Source: Leptobrachium leishanense
Lineage: Eukaryota; Chordata; Amphibia; Anura; Megophryidae
Direction: 5' to 3'
Assembly (NCBI GenBank): GCA_009667805.1
Contig: CM019069.1
Span: forward strand, 53,758,422 to 53,822,421
Length of the DNA stretch: 64,000 nt
This document shows, piece by piece, positions 11,701 to 26,700 of this stretch. Each line of letters begins with the position of its first letter. Position 1 is the stretch's first letter. The notes under the pieces are model-generated. The model saw nothing but the letters and a program-made list of their open reading frames with translations. It was not told the origin of the DNA and ran no database searches. A program made the translations under genes and the position numbers.

Positions 11701-14700
11701 TATAAATAAGTATATTGTTAAAAACACTTAGCCGTCATTCTGCATCAGGAGATAGATAGTTTGCAATGGAATTTATGGCTTTTTTCAGCCTATGTTTGTG
11801 CAACCATCCACTGAAAAGTTGGATATTTACGGATTTACTCCTGTACTCAACCTTACTACTTATCAAACCTTTGCAAATTATAAAATCCAGGAATGAAAAG
11901 TTAGAGTGTGTTTACTGAGTTTTATTTCCTTGCTTTTTTCAGATGCACTGGTCCATCCTATTTCCTTTTGTCCCCATATGATAATGACATGAGATTTCTG
12001 TATGTTTTAAAATGTTGTTGATAATTTGGAGACTGTAACTTGAGAACATTTAACCTTCTCTGCTTAATTGTAAGTGTGTCACATGCTACAACAAATATTC
12101 AACATTCTGGAGAGATTCCCATCACCTAGCCATATAAACAACATATATACTCCAACTAACCTTTCAGCACACTGACATAAAATGCAGATGCAACATAGCA
12201 GAATAGCAATGATATGTCAATGTTCTAGGAGGCACACAGTTAAAATATTCCCCTCTGAGTCTTTATTAAAATACATACTTTCCTACATGGTATTAGCAAA
12301 ATATTTTAAATAGCACCAACCTAAAACATCGATGGTGGCAGTACAGCTGCTTTTGCCGACATTATTGTTCACCTCAAAGGCATAGTCACCGCTGTCACCC
12401 TTTCCACAAGAAAGAATTTTTAGAGTAGCAACTTTGCCAAAGAAGCTAATTTTGTATTTATCGTCCGTTGTGAGTTCTGCTCCATCCTTAAACCATGTTG
12501 TAATAAGTTCTGGAGTTCCACCCACAGTGCATTCCAATGTACAGGAATCTCCAGCAGTAACTCGAGTCAACTGTGGTTTTTCCACAATGATGGCTGGTTC
12601 TACAATGAAAAGACATACATAAATATATTTAGCAACAATGAAAGTTAACATGAGAAGGACGGATAAGGAAAAATGGTCAAATTGCTAAAATTATGAAAAA
12701 AATATATATTAGGCACTTCTCGAATTGTTTAGCTTCTGATTTATGTCTGTCAGAATCTGACTATATTGCATGTAGTATTTATAGAAAGAAAACAAAACAA
12801 TATATAAAAATCTAGTAAAAAAAGTTAATTTAATTAAGTTGTATTTTCAAGAGTTTCTACAACAACTGTGTAAAACAGAAGGCAACTGCTATTATAATAA
12901 CCTAGATTTACTGACATTTTTAATAGGACACTGTTTATTAGGTAGTCCAATACTGAAAGAAATTTTCACTAAACCCATACTAACCTAAAACTGATAAACT
13001 GGCGAAGCATTCCTGTGATCCGGCTTCATTTTTGGCTTGGCAGGTGTATTTGCCTGTGTTTTCTGGTTTAGTGGTTGCAAATTTGAGGGTTGCAACATTG
13101 TTCACAAATGAAAGACTGATGTTTTCCCTTTCCCTAATTACTTCTTTGTCCTTCAACCATGTGACAGAAATAGGTGGTGTCCCATCCACAACAGCTCGCA
13201 GTTCAGCAGATTCTCCAACAACGGTGGTTACGTTTTCAACTTTTTCGACAAAGTGTGGAGGGTCTGTAAAATTAGTAAACATGGAATGTCAGGATAAACA
13301 ATAATGAATGCAATTTTAGCCCCTTCACTTCTAAGTGGTTTTCCATAAAACCAATGCCAGCAACCAATGGAATAATGGAAACACACATTCCATAATAAAC
13401 AGTGTATAAATGTATGTAGAGTTCATGCATATATTTTAAAGAGTAAAATAGCTAAAAAAGTGAGCTTATTGATAAGCAGAGGGCTCTTAAAGAATACTAC
13501 CTGTATAATAATGCAATGGAGCTTCGTGTTTCTGTGGAAGAAAAACAGACCTCCAAGCTGTTCAAACAGCTTCAGCACCATGGCAGACATGTCCAAAGTG
13601 CTAAAAACTTGGGGCACATTCTGCAGCCCATTTGCAAATGAATTTCACTTGCAATAAAGGAAAATCATTTGCATTGCTCCAGAAATTGACCATATTAAGT
13701 TTATTTGATGTCTTGCTCCCGTAGGAGCTTTTGAAGATCGCTTATACTCAACCATGGTACTGAAAGTGTCCATTCTTAACTAATGACTAAATGCATCAAT
13801 CAGAAGTGATTACTACTAACCTTTTAGCTTAATAGAACAGAGACAAGTATCACTTCCAACATCATTTGATGCCTTGCACTGATATTCCCCGATGTCACCT
13901 GAATCCACTTTAAGAATGTGAATGGAGGCAAGATAATTTTCTGTAATGATCTTGAATTTTTTGCTGCTTTTAATCTCTCTTCTGTCTTTGTACCATGATA
14001 CATCAAAGGGAGCAGTGCCCTGTAGTTCACTCTTAAGTGTTACGTCAACTCCCTTCAATGTCAATACTGGTTCTGGTTTTGCAATAAAAACGGGTGGTTC
14101 TAAAAAACAAGTAGAATAGGATATTAATGAACAGATTATAAACCCATTAATATAGTGTAGTAAAGTGGTAAAATATACCATAAGCGTGATATGAATTTAA
14201 ATTCTAACCTTTCACTTTTATTGAAGTACTGCAGCTTGCACTTCCAGCATCATTATGAGCCTCACAAGTATAGTCTCCGCTGTCCTCAATGCTGGCATTA
14301 AGAATTTCAAGTACAGCCACTGAATCGACAAATGATAGGGAGTATTTCCCACCATGTTGGATTTCTGTGTCATTTTTGAACCATACTACTTTGATCTCAG
14401 GGGAACCAGCGATTTTGCAGTCTACCCTATCAGAATCTCCTTGCTTGATGACTTTTGAAGACTCCAACTTTTTAACGAATCGTGGAGGCTCTGTAATATA
14501 TATAGAGATATCAAAAATTAATTGCAAATTTCAAATCTAATTATACTTACTTCAGGCTGCATGAGTCACATAGCAAGCATTCCAACTGCTTTCTACAAAT
14601 ACAGATCTCTTAAGACATAAGATATATATATATATTAATATATATATATATATATATAAGATATAAGGGACTAAAATTTCTCAAATTTATTGGGCTAGAA

Positions 14701-17700
14701 AGAATAATAAAATTATCCAATATTTAAAAGATGGAAGAGACAGTCAAGATCAAGCACAAAAATTTTGGTAGACAAAGTTTTTTGTGTTTTTTTTATGAAG
14801 GTATATTGTTAAATGGATGGGAACAATGTATGTGAATCTCGAGTTTCATGATGTATGACGAAACAGCTTAAATTAATATATATATATATATTTTCATAAA
14901 ATGGATACAAGGCTGTAAAAGGGAACAATACTATTTTCAAATTTTGGTAACTGAATATTTATTGTCCCCTTCAGCCCCAAGAAACCTTTAGCATCAGCAT
15001 CCAAAACATATATATCTCAAGCAGAGCTGGCAAACTAATTATATCTATGCCACGTACTCAAGTACAATGGTCATAGGTTTTAATACTAATTATATTACCT
15101 TGACCACCAAGAGTGGCTGAGCAGGAATCTTTCCCAACTTCATTGCTTGCGTAGCAGGTATAAACACCAGAATCCACTTTGCCAACTTTTATAATCTTTA
15201 AGTGAGCTCTGTTTTCAGTAAAACTGATCTTGTAGTTTCCACCAGGCCGGATTTCTCGGTTATCTTTTGCCCAGGTTACTCTGATTGGCTGTGTTCCTGT
15301 GACGTGGCACTCAAAATTTGCAGGTTCACCAAGTGGGACATTGGTGGATTCTATTTTGATATCAAAAACAGGGGCTGACTTTGGTTCTGAAAGCAAAACA
15401 ACAGAAACAGCTGAAAGTTGAAATTTCTGCAATTCCTCAGTGTTATCTGTAGAATGAAACTATGATAATGAAGACGTAGCATGCTTAGGGCTCGACAAAC
15501 CTGTGAGTATTAGATTAGCACTGGAAGACGCAGAACCAACAGGATTTGTGGCTGTGCATGAAAATTGTCCAACGTGGTCAGATGTAGTGTTCAAAATTTG
15601 AAGAGTTGCTACGTTATCAATAAAGGAGGTTTGCACGTTATTGTCATCTCTCAAAAGTGTACCATCTTTGTACCATGAGACTTCAATAGGTTCAGAACCA
15701 TTAATGCGGCAGTCAAAGGTAATCGGCAAGCCAACAGTTTCCTGAACATCCTTAATTTTCCTGGCAAATGATGGTGCAACTTTACGTTCTGCAAAATAAT
15801 AAATTTAGTTTTATGCAAAATTACCAGACTTTAAGATTTTTATAAGATTCAGAACCTTTTTCATTTAAATAAAGATAGCATATTGAGGTATAGAAAGAAA
15901 AGTCACCTTGCACAGTGAAAAGAGCACTGGAAGAAGCAGAACCAACAATGTTTTCTGCTTTGCAAATGTATTCACCGCTGTCATTCTTCTCCACTTGGCT
16001 GAAAACTAGAGTGGCAACATTATTTTTGAGATGCATTCTGTAATCTGGAGTGGACCTCAGCTTTGTATCTCCCTTATACCAAGAAACTTTGATTTCTGGA
16101 GTTCCTCCAACTTGGCATTGCAAGGATGTAGATTCCCCAATCGTGACCTCTACTGGTTCCAGTGGTGAAATGAAGTATGGTGGCTCTAAAAGGCAAAATA
16201 GGAAGATGAGTATCCATATTGTACATGAAACATTATTCCCTTCAGCAATTTAAGGAATAAAGATACAGACCTAGTAGGGACAATAAAGCACTGCATGTGT
16301 CCTGACCGGCCTCATTTGCTACATGACAGGTGTATTCCCCATCATCCTCCTGTGTGGCACTAAATATTTCCAAGAGACATGATTTTTCCGTTGTAGTTAT
16401 GCTACACTTGTCAGATTGGCTCAGATCTCTGCCATTCTTTTTCCATGTAACAAGAATTGAAGGTGAACCGACGTATGTGCACTCCAAGGTGATGGGTTTT
16501 CCCACCTCAACATGAGAGTCATTTAGTTTTTTCACGAATGTTGCGGGGGCTATGGAACAATAGTAAGAAAGTAAATAAAACCAGAACTGCAAGAAATGAG
16601 CTACAAGAAATAAGTAGAAAAACTATCCAAAGAGTTTACCACAACTAACCTTTGACAAAGAGGTGCGTTGTGCAAGAATCTTTACCAGCATCATTGCTTA
16701 TCAGACAAGTATAGTCTCCACTGTGTAAAGTATCAACATCATACAACTCCAGGGCGGCAAATGAGTTTTTCAAAGAAATATTACAGTTACTTCCAGGCAG
16801 CAATTCACTGCTCCCTTTAAACCAGTTTACTTTAAATGGTGGTGTTCCCTTGATGACACTTGTGAAGGTTACACTGGAGCCTGGCAATACTTCTTGAGGA
16901 TCAGGAGTCTTCACAAAAGATGGAGGTTCTAGATATAAATCAATAAGGGCACAACAATGAGGTCTTGTTGCATACAAGCCGAATTATTCTAAGAAATTTA
17001 TAAAACAATATGTTATACATATTATTCAAATACCCTCATGACTAAGAAGTTGATAACTGACCTTGAACGGTCAAGAAGGCGCTGCACTCATCAGTTCCTG
17101 CAACATTAGAAGCCTCACAGGTGTAGGTCCCAACATCTGCAGAACCCAGAGATTTCACAACCAAAGAGCAGACATTGTCTGAAAAGCTCATATCGTGCTT
17201 ATTACTATATTCTAGTTTGTTTCCATTATGGAACCATGAAATAGAAAAGGGTGGTGACCCAGACACTTTGCATTCCAATTGAGTAGATGATCCTAGAACG
17301 CTAATAGTGTCTTTAAGTTTTCTTGTAAAAGATGGTGGAATGACACGATCTGTGGAGGTATAGAAAGTGTATGTAAGAAAATATATGTATATCAAAGATA
17401 TTAAAATTGTAAAGCACTAGCGAGGATAGATTTCAGAAGTGCAATATTATCAAACTAACCAAGAACATCGACTGAGACTGTGCAGCTGCTCTCTCCAACT
17501 TCATTCATCACCTCAAAGGTGTACGCTGCACTGTCATTCTTTTCAACAGATAGAATTTTAAGAGTTGCGGTCTTATTGAAGAAGCTAATTGAGTACTTAT
17601 TGTCATTTCTTAGTTCTTTGGCATTTTTATACCACTTGGTGACAAGCTCTGGTGAACCAGCAACAGTACACTCAAGAGCACAAGTTTCTCCAGCAGTAAC

Positions 17701-20700
17701 TCTCGTAGGTTCTGGTTTCTCCACAATTCTTGCTGGTTCTGAAACAAAACAGATATGTTCCCCATTTATCACAATCTACTTCCAATGGAACCACACATAT
17801 TTCTAGCTTTGTAGTTGGTGACAAATCTTCACGGCCTCTGTCTACGGTAACTAAATCTGATCAATCAGATGAAAAGCGCATTCAGGCTTTTTATAATAAG
17901 ATTATATTGTGGAAAAAGCCCCAATGTTTCTATATTTTCATAAAAGAGTTCCAAAAATTCTAATGATGTATGAGTTGGAAAACTGAATGTCAATTCCTTA
18001 TTTTGAGTAATAATTTATAATACTTTAAAGACATGATTCCACAGGGGCATAAGAATTGAGAATAAAGTCATATTCTTTTTTAATATTTCTCATGTGTTGC
18101 ACTAAATACTGAAAGCTAAACCTTATATAGTACAGCACATAAAGACTAATTACACTAGAGAAATTTTAATGATTTTTACCAACCTATCAAAGAAAGAACG
18201 GCAGCACAATCTCTCGTTCCTACTTCATTTACAGCCTGACATATGTATTTTCCTGCGCTTGATGAGTCAGTGCTGGCAATGTGCAGTGTTGCAAGGTTAT
18301 CAATATAAGATATTTTGATATTTTCACTCTCTCTGACAATTTCTCCTTTGTCCTTCAGCCATGTGATTGTTATTGGCTGAGAACCTTCAGTTGTTGCCTG
18401 TAATTCTGTTGGTTCACCGATAAGGCAGGCAGCATCATTTAGTTTCTTGATGAATCTTGGAGGCTCTATTGAAGAAAACGAATGCCAAGGCATTATAAAA
18501 GAACTATATGTTCTAGTTTGATGAACTGTCTTTTAAATGGTTATTAAAAACTCTTTTAAAGTTATAACGTAGCTATACAAACCTTTGAATTTGATTGCGC
18601 AAGAACAATTATCACTTCCTACTTCATTTACAGCCTTACACTGATATTCTCCAATATCTGATGCTTCCACATTTAGGATGTGAATGCTAGCGTGAGTATC
18701 TTTGGAAGTGACCTTGAATTTTTTGCTGCTTCGGATTTGTCTCCTATCTTTGAACCATGCGATTTCGAAGGGTGGGGTTCCCAAGAGTTCGCATTCAAAA
18801 CTGACATCGACTCCTTTTGAAACCTCCAATGGGGAAGGCTTTCTAGAGAAAACAGGAGGTTCTAAAAAGAAAAAGTAAAGAAAGCAGGAAAACCATTAGG
18901 TGTTAGAGAGAAGTGGGGGAGGGTTAGTTTTGCAAGAAAGTATATGATTTCTTGTGCTGGCAAATAGATGTTTCACAATGGTGAAATATTTGTGTTTAGA
19001 GACTTTAAGATATTAGATAAGATTTTAAGTAAATCACATATTTAATGGGATTGCGGTTTAACAATGGTTCCAATGTTTTCTTATAATTAAGATATTGGAA
19101 ATTATTAGAGTTGAAGTACTTTCTATGAAAGTACATATTATATCAAACAACAATGTTATATATGTTGAAAGAAGTCTAATTTTCTTAATTCAACCAGAAA
19201 ATTAAAATGCTATTACTTCCTGCCACAATTCTCTTAAAGCACATGATGAGAAATGGTAAATAAGATTTTTTAATTAATCTATAGTGAAAAATCTTTTATT
19301 AATTTTTCCCATAATTAAGATATTAGAAATTATTGGAGTTGAATTACTATCTATAAAAGTACGTATTATGTTTAAAAGACAATATTATATATATGTTGAA
19401 AGAAGTCTAATTTTCTTAATTCAACCAGAAAATTAAAATGCTATTACTTCCTGCCACAATTCTCTTAAAGCATATGATGAGAAATGGCAATAAAAAGATT
19501 TTTTAATTTATATATATATAGTGAAAAATCTTTTAATAAATGTGTTGTTAGAAAACAGTGTGTTATATTTGTCATTGGAATGCTATATCTAGAGGGTGCC
19601 GGATGAAATACTGTGCATAAATTAAGAATGGACTGAGTGATGATTGCTGACATCCTTAGGTTAGTACAGTAAGAGGTTTTCAATACTTTTAATGCAATTA
19701 ACAATGTTTAACTCTGCTTTATCGCAAATGCTTTGGAAAAACTAAGATACCGGAAGCTAAACAGTGGATAAAAGATGGGAATACTATATGCTTATGTACA
19801 AAAGGTTTCAAGTATTAAATTTGAATAGATTTCCATTAAGATTTTCTGAAAACGACACATATGTGCATAGCACTTAATACCCTGTGTAAAGAAATCTACA
19901 TTTTTCTCAGTGGTCTTCCTTTGAAAAGTATATATGAGCATATATAGATATACAAAGATAGAGTGCAGGATGAACACTGGTCTAATCATTCTCATAACCT
20001 AAGTTTTGGGCAAAGAATTCCTGATAATAATCTCACAACTACAAAGAACTATCTACAGTTAAAATACAAAATTAAAAGACATTGAACCTTTTGCAGTGAT
20101 CACTGTGCTGCTGCTTGCACTGCCAGCATCGTTATGAGCTTCACAGGTATAATCGCCATTGTCGTCACTGCTGATGTTGTTAATTTCCAGTATTGCCACT
20201 GATTCAGCAAAAGATAAATTGTATTTTTCACTGTGTTGAAGCTCAGTGTCATTTTTATACCACATAACTCTGATTTCTGGAGATCCACTTATTTTGCACT
20301 CAAGCTGTGCCGAGTTTCCGTGTTTCGCAATCAGTGAAGGATCTAGCTTCTTCACAAACTTCGGTGGTTCTACGAAAGCAGAAGAAACAAATGACGGTCT
20401 GGACAAGCATGTAAAGCAGATATTCTGAACTGAGTTACTAACCTCTAGTTTGTCAAATGCTATAATTTCCTTGTGTTTTCGTACTATTGTTGAATTACTT
20501 GTGGAAAACCTTATTTTTTTTTCGATGAGCAGGACAATACTTATTCTTTATTATTCTACGCAAAAACTATTCTTTGATATTCTAAACTTTAAAAAAAAAT
20601 CCTACCTTTGGGATTAAGTTCCTCACTGGAAACACTCATACTCTGTGAATGCGAACGTCACAGATACAAGAAACACAAGAATCACGCAAAAGAACTTTGT

Positions 20701-23700
20701 TTTACATGAAATACCATTCAGAATATTTCACACGCTACCAGATACATTTAAAGACATCATTTTATGACAAGGAAAGCATTCCATCGGAAGAAAGAAAATA
20801 CCTTTTACATTCAGTTCAGCTGAACAATATTCTTTTCCCACAATATTTTCAGCCAAGCAAGAGTACAGGCCTGTATCGCCTTTGCCCACCTTCAAGACTC
20901 TGAGGTGGGCTATATTACCGATGTAGGTGATTTTATAATTGCCTCCTGTTTTGATTTCTTTGTTATCTTTGGCCCATGCCACTTTAATTGGTTGTGTTCC
21001 AGAGATATGACATTCAAAGTCTGCATGTGCTCCAAGAACCGCACCAACAGGTGCTGCTTTTTTATCAAAGAAGGGTGGCTTCTTAGGTTCTAAAGAGTAA
21101 AATAAATAGCAAAGATCTTAGCAAACAGATATGCTTTGCATCAGTAATCTCAAGGAAACGCTACCAAGCCATCTTCAGCATACTCAAAAAATACCGACCT
21201 GATATTGTGAGCTTAGCTGTAGATGATGCAGTCCCAACAGCATTTGTAGCTGTGCAAGAATACTGGCCTGCATGGCTCTTTTCCGCTGTCAGAATACGAA
21301 TAGAGGCTACATTATTTACAAATGCTATCTGGACATTTTCATCCTCTGTTAAAGGCACCCCGTCCTTATACCAAGAAACCTCAATGGGTTCTGACCCATT
21401 GATACGACAATCAAACTTCACTGGTAGCCCAACCGTTTCTTCCAGGTCCTTCATTTTCCTAGCAAATGAAGGTGGCAGTAGGCGGTCTGCAAGAGAACAA
21501 GGATGTAAGATACACCTTTCCTTCTACAGTTCTGTTTGCTGATTAAAGAACAAATCTGAAAGAAACAATTTATTTCTAATAAGTAAGAAAATCACCTTGA
21601 ACAGTGAGCACCACCCTTGAAGAAGCAGATCCCACAGAATTCTCTGCCTTGCAGATATATTCTGCGCTATCGTTTTTTTCCAATTTTCCGAAAGCTAATG
21701 TAGCGACATTGTTTGAAAAGTATACTCTACATCCTGGAGTTGACCTGATTTTAGTATCCCCTTTGTACCAAGAAACCTGGATTTCTGGCGTTCCTCCAAT
21801 ATGACATTGAAGAGTTGTTGAATCCCCAACAGTGGCTTCCAAATCTTCTAAGCTAGTGATGAAGTAAGGTGGTTCTAGCAAAAGAATGGAAAAGTAACTA
21901 AAATGTTCTATACCCAAAATAGATATACAATTCATTGAAGATAAAGGGAAGCTTAAAGACACACCTAATACAGTGACAAACGCCTGACAGGCATCCTGCC
22001 CAGCCTCGTTTTCAACCCGACAGGTGTATTCACCATCATCATCTTTGTCGCTACTTAAGATTTCGAGAATGCAAGATTTGTCTGTTGTGGTTAGGTTACA
22101 CCTTTCACTTTGGACAATTTCTACACCATTCCTCTCCCAGGTAACATATATTGGTGAAGTTCCAGTGTAAGTACTTTCCAAAATAATGGGCTTCCCAGTT
22201 TCTATACTGTAATCTTTTATCTTCTTCACAAAAGCTGCAGGTTCTGATATAGGAAAATGAGATGTTAATTTAATGCCTGCAAAAGTATATAATTCCCAAA
22301 TAATTTAAAAATGTGTACGTGTAGATAAGTTACCTTTTACAAAAAGACGTGTGGTGTAAGAATCTTTGCCTGCATTGTTAGAAACCACACAAGTGTATTC
22401 CCCACTGTGACTTGTCTCCAACTCATATAATTGCAAGATAGCGGTGGAATCCTTTAGCTTGATATCACAAGTAATGCCAGGTACAAGCTCACTGCTTCCT
22501 TTAAACCAGTGAACGTGAAATGGTGGTGTTCCTCTTATGACACCTCTAAAGGTTGCATTCATTCCAGGAAGTGCTTCCAGTGGTTCAGGTTTTTCCACAA
22601 ATGTTGGAGGTTCTAAAGATGCATTCAAGACATTGCAAGAGTGAAAGACAAATATTCAGTGAATTTAATTTTCAAAAACGTAAAAGATCTTTTATAGCAT
22701 ATAATTAAGATAGTTGGTACTTGGAGAAGATAGGTATGAACCCCGAAGATTTACATTTGAAGATATTGAAAATGTTACAGTAAACTAATTACAAATATAA
22801 TATTTAAAAAATATCCAAGCCTTCTAGGTGATGTACTGACCTTGCACAATCATTGCAGCACTGCATTCATCAGTTCCGGCAACATTAGATGCAATGCAAG
22901 TATAAGTGCCAGCGTCAGAAGATTCCAAATCGTTAATTTTCAAGATACAAAAGCTATCTGTAACACTAGGCTCAAATTTGTCTCCAATGTAAACTTTGCT
23001 TCCATTATGAAGCCAAGAAAAGGATATAGGTTGAGAACCAGTAATTTTGCATTCCAAAAGAACTGAAGAACCTAACGCTCCAGTTGTTTCCTTCAGTTTT
23101 TTGGTAAAAGAAGGAGGTATAATTCGATCTATTTAACAAAAGACAAGAAGAGAAATTAGATTAGGAAACCTTTCACTGGGGACAGATCATTACAGTTATT
23201 ATTTTCCTAGAACCCATAGATAAATCAACTGACCGAGAACTTCAACTGTTGCAGTGCAGTTGCTTTTTCCGACGTTATTTTTCACTTCAAATGTGTATTC
23301 TCCACTGTCTCCTGTTTCTGCTGACAAGATTTTAATGGAGGCAACTTTGTTAACAAGGCTAATTTTGTATTTTTGGCTGCTGATGAGTTCTTTTCCACCT
23401 TTAAACCAGCTAGTTGAAAGTTCTGGAGTTCCTGCCACTATACATTCAATGGTGAACGCCTCTCCTGCGGTAACCCTTACTGGTTCTGGTTTTTCTACTA
23501 TTGTTGCAGGTTCTGAAATAAAAGACAACCCAAATCAGCTATGAGACTAAAGCTAGCCAACTTTCAGTGCTTAAATGATAAGAAAAAATGTATTGCTCAC
23601 TACTCCGACACTGAAAGGTGACTTTGGTAGGACATTATGTATCTTAAAACTAGGTTTCTTATGTGTTTTCATTGGGATTCTGTTTTCATTTTTTTTAATT

Positions 23701-26700
23701 ACCTAGGACAGACACATTGGCAAAACACTCCCTCATTCCTGCATCATTTGTTATCTGGCAAATGTATTTTCCAGCACTGCTTAAGTCTGCTTTCTTGATT
23801 TGCAATGTTGCAAGATTTTCAAAATAGGAAATCTTAGTATTGTCGGTTTCTCTGACGACATCTTCTTTGTCCTTGAGCCAAAGGACTGTGATTGGTTGTG
23901 AGCCTTCTATGACAGCTTGCATTTCAAGAGGGTCACCAGATACTATTGTAACGCTCTCCACCTTCTTCACAAACCGCGGTGGCTCTGAACAGAAAATGCA
24001 AGATATATTAAGAGAGTGAAAGAACATTGTGGTGCTTAATTTGACACAACGAAGCAGAAAAAAAATGTTACCTTTTAGTTTTACTGTACAGATGCAGGTG
24101 TCACTTCCCACATCATTTGCAGCTTTGCAGTGATAGTCTCCAATATCAGGTGCCTCCACATTAAGAATGTGAACGCACGCAAGGTGGTTTTTAGAAGTGA
24201 GCTTGTACTTTTTGCTACTTCGAATTTGTCTCCTATCTTTAAACCATGTAACTTCAAAAGGTGGCGTCCCCAGAAGTTCACATTCAAGACTAATATCGAC
24301 TCCTTTAAGGGCTTCTGTTGGACTAGGTTTCCTGCTAAACACAGGGGGTTCTACAAAGAGAATGAATGCAAGTTATTGAGTTGCTATACAGGCAAAGTGT
24401 TATAGCGTCACTCACTGCTTAGTACCTGCTGTTAGTAAATAAACTAATGCTCAGATATATTAAATCAACATTGGGTTTTTCCTCTTAATCATTTTAATTC
24501 TATCTCCCTGATAACGTTTTACTCAAGTTTATTTTGCAGGTGCCATTGATATACATTATATTGCCAAAAGTATTCGCTCACCCATCCATATGCGAGTCAA
24601 GACAGGTGAGCGAATACTTTTGGCAATATAGTGTATGTTAATAATTGATAAACACATGGCATAAACTTAATTCTTAACCCCTTCACTAACAAAGGATTTA
24701 ATAAAAAAAATGCCACTGCCAGGAACCAGTGGATATTAGAAAACCATTTTCAATTAATTATACAGTAAGAAATATTTGGGAATAATCCCAATGTATTTCT
24801 TATTGTAATAACCTATTTGGCAGGAAGATATCTGCTGGCCAAAATGAATTATTGCAGTTCTAGGAGCAGCTGGGGAGATGTCGGTTAGGCATATTCCGCA
24901 GCAGGTTCTTAAAAAGTGTTAGCGCCTCCAGCATCATGCCCAGTCCCACGGTGCTAAACGTGTAGGAGTATATTCCAGAGCCCAATTGCAATTGAAAATA
25001 ATTTGCAACAAACATTTTAACACGATCTTGAGCTTCTTGGTCTGCTGCTACTGATCATGTAAACAGGATCATAGTAGTGAAGGGGTTAATAGCAATGCTC
25101 TGAGTTTATAATTAAATGTAACTCCTGGATTTAACCCCAATTTGTCTGTACGTTCAATACAGAATGATTAAGTTAGGAATAAATAAAAATACTTTTTTTT
25201 TGCAGGTTGAATTGCCCAAAATGCTCCAATTTTGAAAAACCTTTTGATGATGCCAGTGAAGTGAAAAAAACTTCTCTTGACCTCATGTCCAAGGGGACAG
25301 ATATATTTTTAATGTATTATGAATGTCAGGCTATGTGTATAAGCTGTAATGCAGAACATAAATTAATTTGTGTTTAGCCTTGGGTCCCTTCCCTAAGATA
25401 TCTCATTATTATGAATGTATTATAAATGTTAATGTGTATATCCCACTGTATACTTTACTCACAGACTGAATCCTCAAATGTGATACATTATCTTCAAAAT
25501 TTAAAGTGTAGTATCTACTAGGCATTACCTGTCTGTCATGTTCAGATATTCCCAAAATCTGAAAAAAATCCAAAATCCAAAAGACTTCTAGTGCTCTATG
25601 CATTTCAGATAAGGGATAATAATCTTGTAAACTGTTCTAAGATTACTGTTATTATGGTTTATGTAGTATTAAGTTGTTATTATTAAAATTAAAGTAGCTA
25701 ATAATATAGAAAGATGAATGCCTGTTTTATACTGATAATTCTGACACCTTATTACTACTTTTGGCTTCTAATAGTTAAAGCCAAGGTCAATGTAGTAGCT
25801 AGTGAAGATGTAAAACAAAGCACTAGAGAATACTATCATGTTTTCATCATATTTTTGTCTAGACTTTTAGAAGGAAAATAAAACAACAAATGTATATTTC
25901 AATAGTGTTTAAGGTCACAGTCTCTTAGGCACCTGCCCATTCTATTTATCTATGAATTCCTGATTGGTAAGAAAGGTAATTATTATCAAAAAAACTATAT
26001 TTTTTTAAATTTGTAGAACAATGTCTACACCTACCTCATGAAAATAACATAGAATAATGTTAAAGAAGCGAGTTCACAAATGCTGCCATAGCAATTACAT
26101 ATTATTAGGTACTTAAAGCAATTTCTGACCTTTAATAATAATCTTGATACTGCTGCTTGCACTGCCTGCATCATTGTTTGCTTCACAGGTATAATCCCCG
26201 CTGTCTTCAATGCTGAGGTTGTTTATCTCAAGAACTGGTATGTAATCAATAAATGACATGGTGAACTTGTCACTGGCTTTAATTTCACTGTCATTTTTGT
26301 ACCAGGTGATTTTGATTTCTGGAGATCCACTTATTTTGCACTCACAGCGGACAGAATCACCGATCTTTAAGACTTTAGAAGACTCTAACTTCTTTATGAA
26401 CTTTGGAGGTTCTACGTCAGCAGAACAAATGGAAGAAAAGAAAGAAGGGAAAAAGGATAATCGTCATTAGCTACAGTCATGCTACCAATAGTATTGTATC
26501 CTGCGAAAAAGAAAGGAACCCGTATTGGAAGATAAGATAAATGGTAAAGATTTAAGAAAATAAGTCATACTTTCACACATAGCAGAAGACAAACACAAAG
26601 ACAAGCAATCCATCGCACCTGTCACAAGCAACATTGTGCTACAAGAGTCGCTACCAACATCATTGGTAACTTGGCATGTGTATCGACCACTGCTTGAACC

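Noticed and set aside
12155..12235. Donor-like ACTAACCTTTCAG with minus-strand reading [11 protein letters not shown], as of an eroded Ig exon
   Set aside because: Only about a dozen residues resemble an exon end and no upstream Ig strands follow; chance cannot be excluded, and all 50 expected exons are already present.
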